From a virus: a stretch of 64,000 nt of DNA. A program made the translations under genes and the position numbers. The stretch lies in the IMG/VR virus record IMGVR_UViG_3300030099_008323, positions 1 through 64,000 of that record; one strand, 5' to 3'. The notes under the pieces were generated by a model. It made no database searches. It saw only the letters and a list, made by a program, of their open reading frames with translations, and was not told where the DNA came from. Of this stretch, positions 1-6,448 are shown piece by piece (position 1 is the first letter of the stretch; every line of letters starts with the position of its first letter).

Positions 1-89
1 TTAAAATAAGTATCTAAAACTGCACGTGCTTCATCAGCCTTAGAATGGAAATGGGTAAGCGCAGCCTTAAAATAAAGATTGTCTTGCAT
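1..89 (-). CDS. Hypothetical protein, cut by the left window edge
   Basis: An ATG at 89 opens a frame that runs off the window. The visible 29 residues start MQDNLYFKAALTHFH and look like a helical, soluble protein. The start overlaps the end of the DUF4385 gene by 23 bases, as expected in a tightly packed phage operon. Function is not recognised; too little is visible to test further. Confidence 0.55.
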   Translation of the reverse strand, partial: MQDNLYFKAALTHFHSKADEARAVLDTYF

Positions 90-546
90 TTTCCAACTCC
101 TTGTGGCTTTTTTTCATTTCTAAATAATCTTCGTTCTCTCTAGCTTTCTTCCATGCCTCGCGAAAGATAATCGCCGACACTGCTTTTTCGCATACCATAG
201 CATCAGGCTCCTGAGGTATCACAGAGCCATCCGAATCATATTTTCTGCCATCTCTATGGTTAGCATACCTTCTGGCTCTTGTGAAACCCATGTGCAGAAA
301 TTTTTTTGCCATATCAGCGCCAACAAAATCTCCACATCTAATATAATCATGAAACATTTTTAGTATTTGTGTGCTAGAATTAGTCGCCTCATGCGGTGTC
401 TTGAAACGCCAGTAAGCACAAATCTCCGACTTGTAAGGCTCGCATATAAGCACGCCTTGTTGACCTCTGCCAATAGTGTAAAGATGTGGGTTCTGGCGAT
501 AATCCACGCTTGGATTCCATTTTTTAAAATAGTCTTCACTAACCAT
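67..546 (-). CDS. DUF4385 family protein
   Basis: 159 residues. The stretch with GRGEQG-like GRGQQGVL (about residues 26-33), WRFKTP (about 46-51), the DFVGADMAKKFLHMGFTRAR region (about 73-92) and YANHRDGRKYD matches my memory of the DUF4385 family, found in phages and bacteria and without a known function. The start overlaps the stop of the upstream 55-residue gene, which suggests translational coupling. Family assignment rests on recalled motifs; biochemical role unknown. Confidence 0.75.
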   Translation of the reverse strand: MVSEDYFKKWNPSVDYRQNPHLYTIGRGQQGVLICEPYKSEICAYWRFKTPHEATNSSTQILKMFHDYIRCGDFVGADMAKKFLHMGFTRARRYANHRDGRKYDSDGSVIPQEPDAMVCEKAVSAIIFREAWKKARENEDYLEMKKSHKELENARQSLF

Positions 547-706
547 TTCGCCACCATTTTTTTGTTTTCTTAAGCTGGTTTTCGATTAAGATATTAAGTT
601 CTTCATCAGAAATCTCAGGAAAGTATTCCTTCGTTATTTTAAACGCTTCTTCAGCTGTAGCGTTGTGAAATAGAATTTGGTCTTTTACAACAAATTTCGC
701 ATCCAT
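539..706 (-). CDS. Small hypothetical protein (55 aa)
   Basis: Frame of 55 codons starting MDAKFVVKDQ and ending KKWWRNG. It is preceded by AGGAGA six bases before the ATG, and its TAG overlaps the ATG region of the DUF4385 gene by 8 bases. The middle is helical and acidic (PEISDEELNILIE), the end basic and aromatic. No family recognised. The good ribosome site and the coupling to the next gene support it as real. Confidence 0.65.
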   Translation of the reverse strand: MDAKFVVKDQILFHNATAEEAFKITKEYFPEISDEELNILIENQLKKTKKWWRNG

Positions 707-735
707 TTTATCTCTCCTATGTTAAATGTTTTATT

Positions 736-811
736 TGGTGCCCTCTGTAGGGTTCGAACCTACGACCTAGCGGTTAAAAGCCGCGTGCTCTACCAACTGA
801 GCTAAGAAGGC
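736..811 (-). tRNA. tRNA-Lys (anticodon TTT)
   Basis: 76 bases including an encoded CCA (736-738). Acceptor stem GCCTTCT pairs with AGAGGGC; the D loop has AGCTCAGTTGGTAGAGC, the anticodon loop reads CTTTTAA, and the T loop GGTTCGAACC is present. It reads AAA/AAG. It sits 5 bases from tRNA-Arg. Confidence 0.97.
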
Positions 812-816
812 GAAAG

Positions 817-893
817 TGGCACGCCCGACAGGATTCGAACCTGTGACCCTCGGCTTAGAAGGCCGATGCTCTATCCAGCTGAGCTACGGGCGC
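817..893 (-). tRNA. tRNA-Arg (anticodon TCT)
   Basis: 77 bases with encoded CCA (817-819). Acceptor GCGCCCG pairs with CGGGCGT; anticodon loop CTTCTAA; T loop GGTTCGAATCC. It reads AGA/AGG, codons common in this AT-rich phage. It forms a tandem pair with tRNA-Lys. Confidence 0.97.
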
Positions 894-900
894 TTATTGG

Positions 901-1032
901 CTATTTAACCATAAGATAAACTGCAAGCGACACAAACCATCCAGATAGTATCAACGTAAGGAGCAAAGTGTCAGCTGATCTCTCTGTTGACTTGTAGTTA
1001 AAGGTTTTTTTATACCATTGTTTTAATTTCAT
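901..1032 (-). CDS. Small single-pass membrane protein (43 aa)
   Basis: Starts MKLKQWYKKTFNYKS (basic) and continues into one hydrophobic span (about residues 21-42, TLLLTLILSGWFVSLAVYLM) ending in VK. The ATG overlaps the TGA of uvsE (ATGA), and GGAGG lies 5 bases upstream, so translation is probably coupled to uvsE. Basic N-terminus then one span predicts N-in topology. Role unknown. Confidence 0.7.
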   Translation of the reverse strand: MKLKQWYKKTFNYKSTERSADTLLLTLILSGWFVSLAVYLMVK

Positions 1033-1952
1033 GCTTCCTCCATAAGTTCGCGCATTCTGTAAAGCCCAATTTCTTTGTGCTTACATTCTAACATAACATC
1101 CAAGTCTAAATTGTAAAGATTAATCGGTGTCCAGTAAGAATCGGAGTGAGCGTTGGTTTTAATCTTTGGGTCGTTATGTTCAATAGCTCGGGACTGTGAA
1201 TAATGAACCACTGGACGGATATCACCCCACGTGGTGCATGCAGTTAATAAGGCTTCTTCTTCGTCCTGATCGCCGGTGCAGAACTTGTGATGGTGGTAGT
1301 CAAATACAATTGGTATACCAATCTTCTCATAGACACCTTCATAAAGCTCTTTGGTAGAGTATAGCGAAGCCTTGTCGTCATTCTCAACAGTGAGGCGAGA
1401 CTTAGCCGCTTCAGACAGACGATGATAGTTGCGATTAAAGTTAGCTAATGCCATTGGCTTATCGTTGTAGTGCGCTCCAACATGAATGTTTAGTTTGTTG
1501 TAGGGTGTGCGCGACAAACCAAGCATATCAAATACCTCGCCATGAATGTCTAGATCGCGGATAGTGTTGAGAACAACTTGTTCACGTGGCGAAGTCAACT
1601 TGTTAAATGGGCCTGGGTGAGCTGTAATCCGATGGCCATGATCCTCAATGAAATCACCCGCCTCTTGCAAAGCGGCGCAGATGTCTTCAAAATCTGGCAA
1701 ATCTGATAGCTTATACTCTGACGCCCATGGGAACAAATCAGATGAGATGCGAAAGAAGCGAATGTCTCTAGCTTCATTCCACTGCAAAATCTTAAGTAAA
1801 TCTCTACAGTTAGCTAGCGCTAGCTCAGAAGCGTAAGGCAAGCCCTTGGCATCAAAAGTCCTGCGAATCATCGAGCGGTTAGTCATGACACGCTTAGACT
1901 TTGGCTGCGATGAAAGTTGCATGTTGATACATGCATATCCTAAATTATACAT
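1029..1952 (-). CDS. uvsE: UV damage endonuclease UvsE/UVDE
   Basis: 307 residues from the ATG at 1952, chosen because GAGG lies upstream and the product then begins MYNLGYACIN as in the family; an ATG 20 codons earlier lacks this. Metal-binding motifs of the TIM-barrel enzyme are seen: FRISSDLFPW, ITAHPGPF, HVGAHY, ENDDK, FDYHHHKF, VHYSQSR, and AHSDSYW. The enzyme nicks DNA 5' to pyrimidine dimers, independent of photolyase or UvrABC. It probably repairs phage DNA damaged by sunlight. Confidence 0.93.
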   Translation of the reverse strand: MYNLGYACINMQLSSQPKSKRVMTNRSMIRRTFDAKGLPYASELALANCRDLLKILQWNEARDIRFFRISSDLFPWASEYKLSDLPDFEDICAALQEAGDFIEDHGHRITAHPGPFNKLTSPREQVVLNTIRDLDIHGEVFDMLGLSRTPYNKLNIHVGAHYNDKPMALANFNRNYHRLSEAAKSRLTVENDDKASLYSTKELYEGVYEKIGIPIVFDYHHHKFCTGDQDEEEALLTACTTWGDIRPVVHYSQSRAIEHNDPKIKTNAHSDSYWTPINLYNLDLDVMLECKHKEIGLYRMRELMEEA

Positions 1953-1977
1953 AATAACCTCAAATTTAAATATAGTA

Positions 1978-2484
1978 TCATCTATTAAGATAACAATCCC
2001 ATATGTTAACATTAGTTGTAATTTTATCTAAATATGACTTATAATCTAGTGGCCTAGGCGTCTTAAGAAGTCGGAAGCCAACCTGCTCTAGAGTCTTTGA
2101 GCCTTTCTTTTGATTACAGCTATGACATGACAAAACAATATTAGTCCATTCATGTCTGCCACCTCTAGATTTTGGCTTGATGTGGTCTATAGTTTCCTTA
2201 CCAAGAGGTATAGGGACTTGACAGTATTGGCACTGGCCATTATCTCTGATTCTTAAATTTTTAGTGGTGCAAGAGAAAGATCGCTTATGATTGACAACTT
2301 TATTTTTAAGGACAATTACCGCTGGTAAGTCAAAGCTTTGGCTTTGAGAATTAATCTTGCGATCATAGCACTCCAACATGTAGGTCTTACCAAGCATGCA
2401 AGATACTAGTGCTTGTGTTGAGGGCACAATGCCTATAGGTCTATAAGCTGCATCTAGTTTTAAAGCTTGGTATGAATTTAACAT
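1978..2484 (-). CDS. HNH endonuclease
   Basis: 168 residues. The C-terminal half holds an HNH nuclease: RDNGQCQYC, then TIDHIKPKSRGG with the catalytic His, the Asn in WTNIVLSC, and CHSCNQKK giving two CxxC zinc pairs. The N-terminal part (ALKLDAAYRPIG) is the pre-HNH region often found in this phage group. It sits between uvsE and a tRNA, with no interrupted gene visible, so it may be a free-standing homing-type or other phage nuclease. Confidence 0.85.
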   Translation of the reverse strand: MLNSYQALKLDAAYRPIGIVPSTQALVSCMLGKTYMLECYDRKINSQSQSFDLPAVIVLKNKVVNHKRSFSCTTKNLRIRDNGQCQYCQVPIPLGKETIDHIKPKSRGGRHEWTNIVLSCHSCNQKKGSKTLEQVGFRLLKTPRPLDYKSYLDKITTNVNIWDCYLNR

Positions 2485-2490
2485 GTCTAT

Positions 2491-2501
2491 TGTAAGTAGT
2501 A
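2491..2501 (-). promoter_or_regulatory. Weak match to the RACTAYTTANT late motif
   Basis: Coding strand TACTACTTACA, 6 bases before the HNH gene ATG. It differs from the consensus at the first base and near the end. It is the only such match noticed left of 25 kb and may be chance. Confidence 0.2.
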
Positions 2502-2503
2502 TC

Positions 2504-2580
2504 TGGTGGGCTCTCTCGGACTCGAACCGAGGACTACCCCGTTATGAGCGGGGGGCTCTAACCAACTGAGCTAAGAGCCC
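2504..2580 (-). tRNA. tRNA with CAT anticodon (Ile2 or Met)
   Basis: 77 bases with encoded CCA (2504-2506). Acceptor GGGCTCT pairs with AGAGCCC; anticodon loop CTCATAA; D arm AGCTCAGTTGGTTAGAGC; T loop GGTTCGAGTCC. It is an elongator type. The CAT anticodon may be Met or, after lysidine modification, Ile reading ATA. The other three tRNAs here read AAA, AGA and TTA, which favours Ile2, but this is inference. Confidence 0.93.
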
Positions 2581-2611
2581 TTAAATTTATCTCTCACGGC
2601 ATTATATAAGC

Positions 2612-2980
2612 TTACCACGGTGATTCAGGCAGTATACCGTCACTTGAGTATTGTTTATTAAATTTGATAATTACGTCTTTTTTCTCCAAACCACAGGCAT
2701 CGTTGACCTCTAAGTGAATATGATTGAATTTTTTATTCTTCATCCTTGAGGCAGATACGAATGTTCGACCATTAAAACTAATAATATCATACCTAATTTT
2801 TTTCTTCCCCTTTCCGTAAGAGGCTTTTGAGATATAGCACCTCACGATATTAATTTTGATATCGGGGCTATTAATATTTCTTTGCTTCATAGAAGCTTTG
2901 TGGGCAGGGATTTTGCTTTTTGAAAGCGACAGGATTCTAGTCCTGCCTTCTGTATCTTCTAGCACCATAGCGTAGCTCAT
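2612..2980 (-). CDS. Hypothetical protein (122 aa)
   Basis: Preceded by AGGAGGTATGAAAAG, a strong ribosome site. The protein is basic (many Lys in the centre, KGKKKIRYD) with alternating beta-like segments (KINIVRCYIS, IRYDIISFNG, HIHLEVND). It looks like a small soluble beta protein. No family recognised. It lies between tRNA-Leu and the CAT tRNA. Confidence 0.65.
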   Translation of the reverse strand: MSYAMVLEDTEGRTRILSLSKSKIPAHKASMKQRNINSPDIKINIVRCYISKASYGKGKKKIRYDIISFNGRTFVSASRMKNKKFNHIHLEVNDACGLEKKDVIIKFNKQYSSDGILPESPW

Positions 2981-3000
2981 CTTTTCATACCTCCTGAATA

Positions 3001-3087
3001 TGGTAGCCGAGGCGGGACTCGAACCCGCAAGCCCACATGGGCGACAGATTTTAAGTCTGTTGTGTATGCCAATTCCACCACTCGGCC
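3001..3087 (-). tRNA. tRNA-Leu (anticodon TAA)
   Basis: 87 bases with encoded CCA (3001-3003) and a long variable arm (GCCCATGTGGGC), typical of Leu. Acceptor GGCCGAG pairs with CTCGGCT with a terminal G-U. Anticodon loop CTTAAAA gives TAA, reading TTA/TTG. Confidence 0.95.
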
Positions 3088-3092
3088 AAAAT

Positions 3093-3107
3093 GGGCGCTA
3101 AGCGCCC
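3093..3107 (-). terminator. Possible weak hairpin terminator after the lipoprotein gene
   Basis: Coding strand GGGCG-CTTAG-CGCCC followed by ATTTT, 7 bases beyond the stop of the lipoprotein gene and 6 bases before the tRNA-Leu 5' end. The U tract is short, so it could equally be a processing site for the tRNA. Confidence 0.35.
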
Positions 3108-3113
3108 GGTGGA

Positions 3114-3449
3114 TTAAGGAACCTCTGGATTAAAGAAATGCGAACCCGGATTGGGGTTGCTCCTAAAACTAGTCGGATCCTCGTCCAATCGCTCTGACTC
3201 CTCTTCCTCACTGACATCAGGGCCCTGAACGGCGCTAACCTCTGCCTCTTCCTCCTCTACATTTACATCTAATGTAGCGACATCCTCAGCAGAGTCAATA
3301 CCAGAAACAGCGTCTTCACCAGATTCTTCACTGGTATCAACTGCAGTCGCTTGCGCTTCATTGTCAATTAGCTCATCTGAGTCGCTGCATCCCATAAAAA
3401 TAAATGAAGCAGCTAAAAAAACAGCAGATGCTTGCATAAGTAATTTCAT
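3114..3449 (-). CDS. Acidic lipoprotein
   Basis: 111 residues. N-terminal signal MKLLMQASAVFLAASFIFMGC with lipobox FMGC, Cys21. The mature part is strongly acidic (runs of Glu and Asp, residues 22-90), low in complexity and probably unfolded, ending SHFFNPEVP. It should be lipid-anchored in a Gram-negative envelope. Phage lipoproteins often block re-infection by masking receptors; that role here is inference. Ribosome site AAGGAG precedes the ATG. Confidence 0.75.
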   Translation of the reverse strand: MKLLMQASAVFLAASFIFMGCSDSDELIDNEAQATAVDTSEESGEDAVSGIDSAEDVATLDVNVEEEEAEVSAVQGPDVSEEEESERLDEDPTSFRSNPNPGSHFFNPEVP

Positions 3450-3507
3450 AATTTTCTCCTTATTTAATCATGAAGTTTAACTATAGCAACAGTTCTAAAA
3501 AAGTAAA

Positions 3508-3678
3508 TTATTCATCTTCTTTAAACATTTTCTTTAGTTTTTCTCTAATATCATCAACAATCTTAATTCTAGCGTTCACAGTGCCTGACTGATAGTCAAT
3601 AGCTTGTCTTAAAACGTAAAGATCTTGCAAAACCTCTCCAAGCAAACTATCTCTTTTATCTGGAACATAGACTCTCAT
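3508..3678 (-). CDS. Small hypothetical protein (56 aa)
   Basis: Starts MRVYVPDKRDSLL and ends KKMFKEDE. Ribosome site AGGAGA lies 6 bases before the ATG. The rest is predicted helical, with heptad-like spacing in GEVLQDLYVLRQAID and IVDDIREKLKKM, so a short coiled coil is possible. No family recognised. Confidence 0.6.
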   Translation of the reverse strand: MRVYVPDKRDSLLGEVLQDLYVLRQAIDYQSGTVNARIKIVDDIREKLKKMFKEDE

Positions 3679-3687
3679 AAAAATCTC

Positions 3688-3837
3688 CTATATATCGATA
3701 ACGATTACGCGCTTTGGTTCTTCAGATTCAAGCGCTTTGTCTTTCTTTTGACTCTCTTGCCAATCTTCAAAAGCTTTTTGTTCATCGTCCAAGGGCAAAG
3801 GCAATTGCTTCCATATATGTTGTGGCTCTTCCCTCAA
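3688..3837 (-). CDS. Small acidic hypothetical protein (49 aa), TTG start
   Basis: Open frame starting at TTG (TTG AGG GAA GAG) that overlaps the TGA of the upstream basic gene as TTGA, with AAGG just upstream. The product is acidic and helical, ending KRVIVIDI. There is no ATG in the frame. Coupled start and lack of another gene here support it, but it is less certain than its neighbours. Confidence 0.4.
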   Translation of the reverse strand: MREEPQHIWKQLPLPLDDEQKAFEDWQESQKKDKALESEEPKRVIVIDI

Positions 3838-4010
3838 CGTCCTTGGCCTCTATAAGCTTTCTTCCGTCTATGGGCTTTTGGCGGTGACGTACCAGCCCTG
3901 TGGCCACTATGGAAAGTCTCACCACCAGAATGAGACTTTTTACTGTAAGTCCCGGCACCAATCGTGGTCTTTTTTTTAGATGTGTTGTTTTTTTTATTAC
4001 TCTTAGCCAT
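3834..4010 (-). CDS. Small basic Gly/Lys-rich protein (58 aa)
   Basis: Starts MAKSNKKNNTSKKKTTIGAG and ends RRKKAYRGQGR. It is very basic and likely disordered, with a His/Gly-rich centre (HSGGETFHSGHRAG). Small basic proteins ending in a similar YRGQG(R/K) tail occur in other marine phages as far as I recall; function unknown, but RNA or ribosome binding is plausible. It overlaps the end of the deformylase gene by 8 bases. Confidence 0.55.
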   Translation of the reverse strand: MAKSNKKNNTSKKKTTIGAGTYSKKSHSGGETFHSGHRAGTSPPKAHRRKKAYRGQGR

Positions 4011-4455
4011 CAAATAACTCCTTTTCTACGGCTCGGTCGAACATCGTAATGCCATTTAAATGATCAATCTCGTGTTGCACGCATACACACTCAAGAGCAT
4101 TTTTCTTAAAAGAAAAAAACAATTGATTAGTGTGATTGTCATCGCTAATAACTATATCTGTCCACCTTTCAGTTAAAACATAGTCACCCTCGTATGATAG
4201 ACAACCCTCTTGAAAAAAACTTCGGCCGAACTTCCCCACAATCTTTGGATTTATGAGTATTATTGGCCTTGAAACTTTGACCACGCAAACACTAGAGTCT
4301 AGTCCAATTTGATTGGCTGCCAAGCCAACACCATCATTCTCTCCGGCTAAAATTTCAAGCAACTTATTGCCAATATATATTCCGTCAGCTTTTGATGGGC
4401 AAGGCTTACAGGGCTTTCTAAGGAGATCTAGATATTTCGCAAAAGAATAACTCAC
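4003..4455 (-). CDS. def: Peptide deformylase
   Basis: All three metalloenzyme motifs are present. Numbered from the ATG at 4476 they are GVGLAANQ (49-56), EGCLS (90-94, metal ligand Cys92) and HEIDH (135-139, ligands His135/His139, catalytic Glu136). I prefer the GTG at 4455, which has GGGGGG upstream and gives a normal N-terminus (SYSFAKYLDLLRKP); the ATG at 4476 lacks a ribosome site. The enzyme removes formyl from new proteins. Marine phages carry short versions without the C-terminal helix, as here. Confidence 0.92.
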   Translation of the reverse strand: MSYSFAKYLDLLRKPCKPCPSKADGIYIGNKLLEILAGENDGVGLAANQIGLDSSVCVVKVSRPIILINPKIVGKFGRSFFQEGCLSYEGDYVLTERWTDIVISDDNHTNQLFFSFKKNALECVCVQHEIDHLNGITMFDRAVEKELFDG

Positions 4456-4521
4456 TAAAGCCCCCCAAAATAACATCTACATAAGTAAATATGATCCTGG
4501 GGAGCCAAAACGATTTATTTG

Positions 4522-4944
4522 TTAATCAATCTTAACATTGATTGCTTGTGCCTCTGGTCTTGTAGGTAAGCTAATCGTCAATAAACCATTTTCATATTCT
4601 GCCTTCGCAGCCGTTAAGTCTAAATTGTTGTCGTAATTTACATAAGTTTTCTTAAAACTTCTGCGAGCAATACGTCGCTGTGTCTGAGCTGTAGTATCAG
4701 ACTGTGCAGAGACGGTAATAGTTCGCTCCTCTGGCTTAACCTCGACAGCTAGTTCATTCTTATCGAAGCCTGCTAAGGCAAACTCTAGAGTCGTTGTGCC
4801 ATCGTCATTTTTATAAATGTCAGCCACAGGATAGCCTTGTGTTGTCCTTTGCATTAGCTGTGGAAAGTCCAACATTGAATCAAAAATATCGTCAAAGACG
4901 CCTCGTCCTAAAAGATTTGGACGGTATGCAGTTAAAGTAGTCAT
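4522..4944 (-). CDS. hsp20: Small heat shock protein Hsp20
   Basis: 140 residues with an alpha-crystallin domain from about residue 36 to 130 (FALAGFDKNELAVEV, AEYENGLLTISLP) and a C-terminal I-x-I/V motif (AINVKI). It resembles IbpA-type Hsp20 proteins that are common in T4-like cyanophages. It holds unfolded proteins for refolding, perhaps by the GroEL system encoded nearby. Preceded by AGGAGA and by a promoter-like TTGACT-N10-TGTGCTTA element also found before groEL. Confidence 0.93.
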   Translation of the reverse strand: MTTLTAYRPNLLGRGVFDDIFDSMLDFPQLMQRTTQGYPVADIYKNDDGTTTLEFALAGFDKNELAVEVKPEERTITVSAQSDTTAQTQRRIARRSFKKTYVNYDNNLDLTAAKAEYENGLLTISLPTRPEAQAINVKID

Positions 4945-5007
4945 AACAATTTTCTCCTATTATAGCAAGTTATGTTCGATGGCCATAAAGCACCATCAAC
5001 TTAAAAT

Positions 5008-5031
5008 TAAGCACATATTAGCGCTAGTCAA
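5008..5031 (-). promoter_or_regulatory. Candidate promoter for hsp20
   Basis: Coding strand TTGACT-N10-TGTGCTTA followed by ATTT. The same TTGACT, same 10-base gap and same TGTGCTTA occur before groEL. TTGACT fits a -35 box; TAATTT about 16 bases on is a poor -10, so the shared TGTGC may act as an extended -10. No start site is known. Confidence 0.45.
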
Positions 5032-5039
5032 GAGAAAAT

Positions 5040-5405
5040 TTAATTTAATTCTAGAGAATATGATAGGCGCTTAAGTTCACCCGATGTATGATATCTTGTC
5101 AGCATGTAGCTCTGCATTGTCAGCAAGGTTTTTTCGTCAATCATAAACTCATCTTCCCCAGTCTCTTCATTAACATGACTTACTGGCTCACTAATAATAC
5201 CATCGACTATCTCCAGCATTGCATAGTTTACCCAAAGTAATTTAACAAAAGAGGGTATCACACCCTCTTTATTGGACTCTGGTGAAAAATAATCCACTAG
5301 CATATCCTTAAGGATTGATATTTGTTCATGGCTTTTATCGGCAAGATCATAAACATAATCTGCTGGCAAGGTGTAAAATTGAGTTTTTGGCTTCTCTTCA
5401 CTCAT
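5040..5405 (-). CDS. Hypothetical protein (121 aa)
   Basis: Soluble, acidic, mostly helical protein (residues 24-80 and 95-115). Its start overlaps the end of the glutaredoxin gene by 8 bases. No motif recognised. It is the last gene before the hsp20 promoter region. Confidence 0.6.
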   Translation of the reverse strand: MSEEKPKTQFYTLPADYVYDLADKSHEQISILKDMLVDYFSPESNKEGVIPSFVKLLWVNYAMLEIVDGIISEPVSHVNEETGEDEFMIDEKTLLTMQSYMLTRYHTSGELKRLSYSLELN

Positions 5406-5643
5406 TTTTAAGATACTTTACCAAATCAGTATAGCCACCAATAAATTTGCTATTACCTTTTTTATCTTTCTCAAATATCATCGGCACTGTACCCCATTCA
5501 TAAATTTTTTTGATTTCATTCAACACCTGCTCTTGAGATGGCTCAAAATTAACTTCACTGTAATCTAAACCATTATCTTGCAGCTGCTCTCTAGCCATTA
5601 CGCAATAAGGACAGCCATCCTTGACAAACAAAACATACTTCAC
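5398..5643 (-). CDS. grx: Glutaredoxin
   Basis: 81 residues with the dithiol motif CPYC at 11-14, the cis-proline TVPMIF near 53-58 and GGYTDL near 69-74. This is the full thioredoxin fold of a small phage glutaredoxin. A reductant for ribonucleotide reductase is the usual role; NrdJ in this window could be its partner. It overlaps the upstream gene by 4 bases (ATGA). Confidence 0.92.
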   Translation of the reverse strand: MKYVLFVKDGCPYCVMAREQLQDNGLDYSEVNFEPSQEQVLNEIKKIYEWGTVPMIFEKDKKGNSKFIGGYTDLVKYLKNE

Positions 5644-5945
5644 TTTAAGGCTCCGAGCGCGTTGGTCATGGCCTCAATAATTCTGCTGGGGTGACCGATA
5701 ACATTAATTTTGTGTGCATGAGTCCCACCCGTTGATACTGAAATCTCTGTGAATCTAGTTTTTTTGTTTAGCCCATCAATTATGTCTGACCTACAAAGCA
5801 GTTCATGTAGAGCAACATTCTCTTTCATTGCGATTATGAATTTAGGATTCACAAATGTCTCTCTTAAGTCATATTTAGATTTTACAGTAGCTAACTCTGC
5901 ATCATATTCCTTAGGAAGACAATATATCTCTGTAAACTTTACCAT
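5640..5945 (-). CDS. Hypothetical protein (101 aa)
   Basis: Mixed alpha/beta protein with beta-like segments at both ends (KFTEIYCLP, EISVSTGGTHAHKINVIG). ATGA overlap with the glutaredoxin gene implies coupled translation. No family recognised. Confidence 0.6.
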   Translation of the reverse strand: MVKFTEIYCLPKEYDAELATVKSKYDLRETFVNPKFIIAMKENVALHELLCRSDIIDGLNKKTRFTEISVSTGGTHAHKINVIGHPSRIIEAMTNALGALK

Positions 5946-5946
5946 T

Positions 5947-6171
5947 TCATTCTCCTATATTGGTATATACATTTTTTTTACCAACCAGCCAGTATTCACC
6001 ATCAAGATAGACCTCGTAGCACTTAGTTTCAACTTTAGTCACCAAAGCATTAGTTGGCTTTTTAATTCTTTTGTGCGCGCTGACTTGAGAGAACTCAAGA
6101 TCTTCGCCATTGAGCTGGTAAACCATGACTTGTGAAGGTATGTAAATTAAATCTCCAGCATCAATCTTCAC
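5947..6171 (-). CDS. Hypothetical small beta protein (74 aa)
   Basis: Predicted beta-rich, SH3-like pattern: DLIYIPSQVMVYQL, ALVTKVETKCYEVYL, EYWLVGKKNVY. The layout of short strands suggests a small barrel that may bind nucleic acid or protein, but no family is recognised. It overlaps the upstream 95-residue gene by 11 bases. Confidence 0.55.
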   Translation of the reverse strand: MKIDAGDLIYIPSQVMVYQLNGEDLEFSQVSAHKRIKKPTNALVTKVETKCYEVYLDGEYWLVGKKNVYTNIGE

Positions 6172-6448
6172 TTGTTGGCTCCTCAGGCAGCTGTTCGTTA
6201 TTGGGCTGATTAATCGCCTGCAGCCATCCAGAGGTAATATTAAGTGCGTCCTCTATTTTTGCTTCAATAAGCTGTAGATCTTGTATTGTACTGGTTAGAT
6301 TTTGTGCCATAATTTGATAATTAACTGGATTGAAATACAATTTTTGACTGCCATCTAGCATCTTCTTCCTGCACTCACTTAGTATGCCGTCAACAATTTT
6401 TGGTATCTCATCGATTGTTGAGGTATAAGAGACTTTTACTTTCATCAT
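6161..6448 (-). CDS. Hypothetical protein (95 aa)
   Basis: Helical protein with an acidic, proline-containing tail (EQLPEEPTSED). The start overlaps the groEL stop by 4 bases, so it is translated right after groEL. A GroEL-linked role cannot be shown; it does not look like GroES. Confidence 0.6.
   Translation of the reverse strand: MMKVKVSYTSTIDEIPKIVDGILSECRKKMLDGSQKLYFNPVNYQIMAQNLTSTIQDLQLIEAKIEDALNITSGWLQAINQPNNEQLPEEPTSED

Noticed and set aside
736-893. tRNA pair as a phage attachment site
   Set aside because: No integrase, no partial tRNA repeat and no gene-content break is visible; these are ordinary phage-borne tRNAs with encoded CCA.
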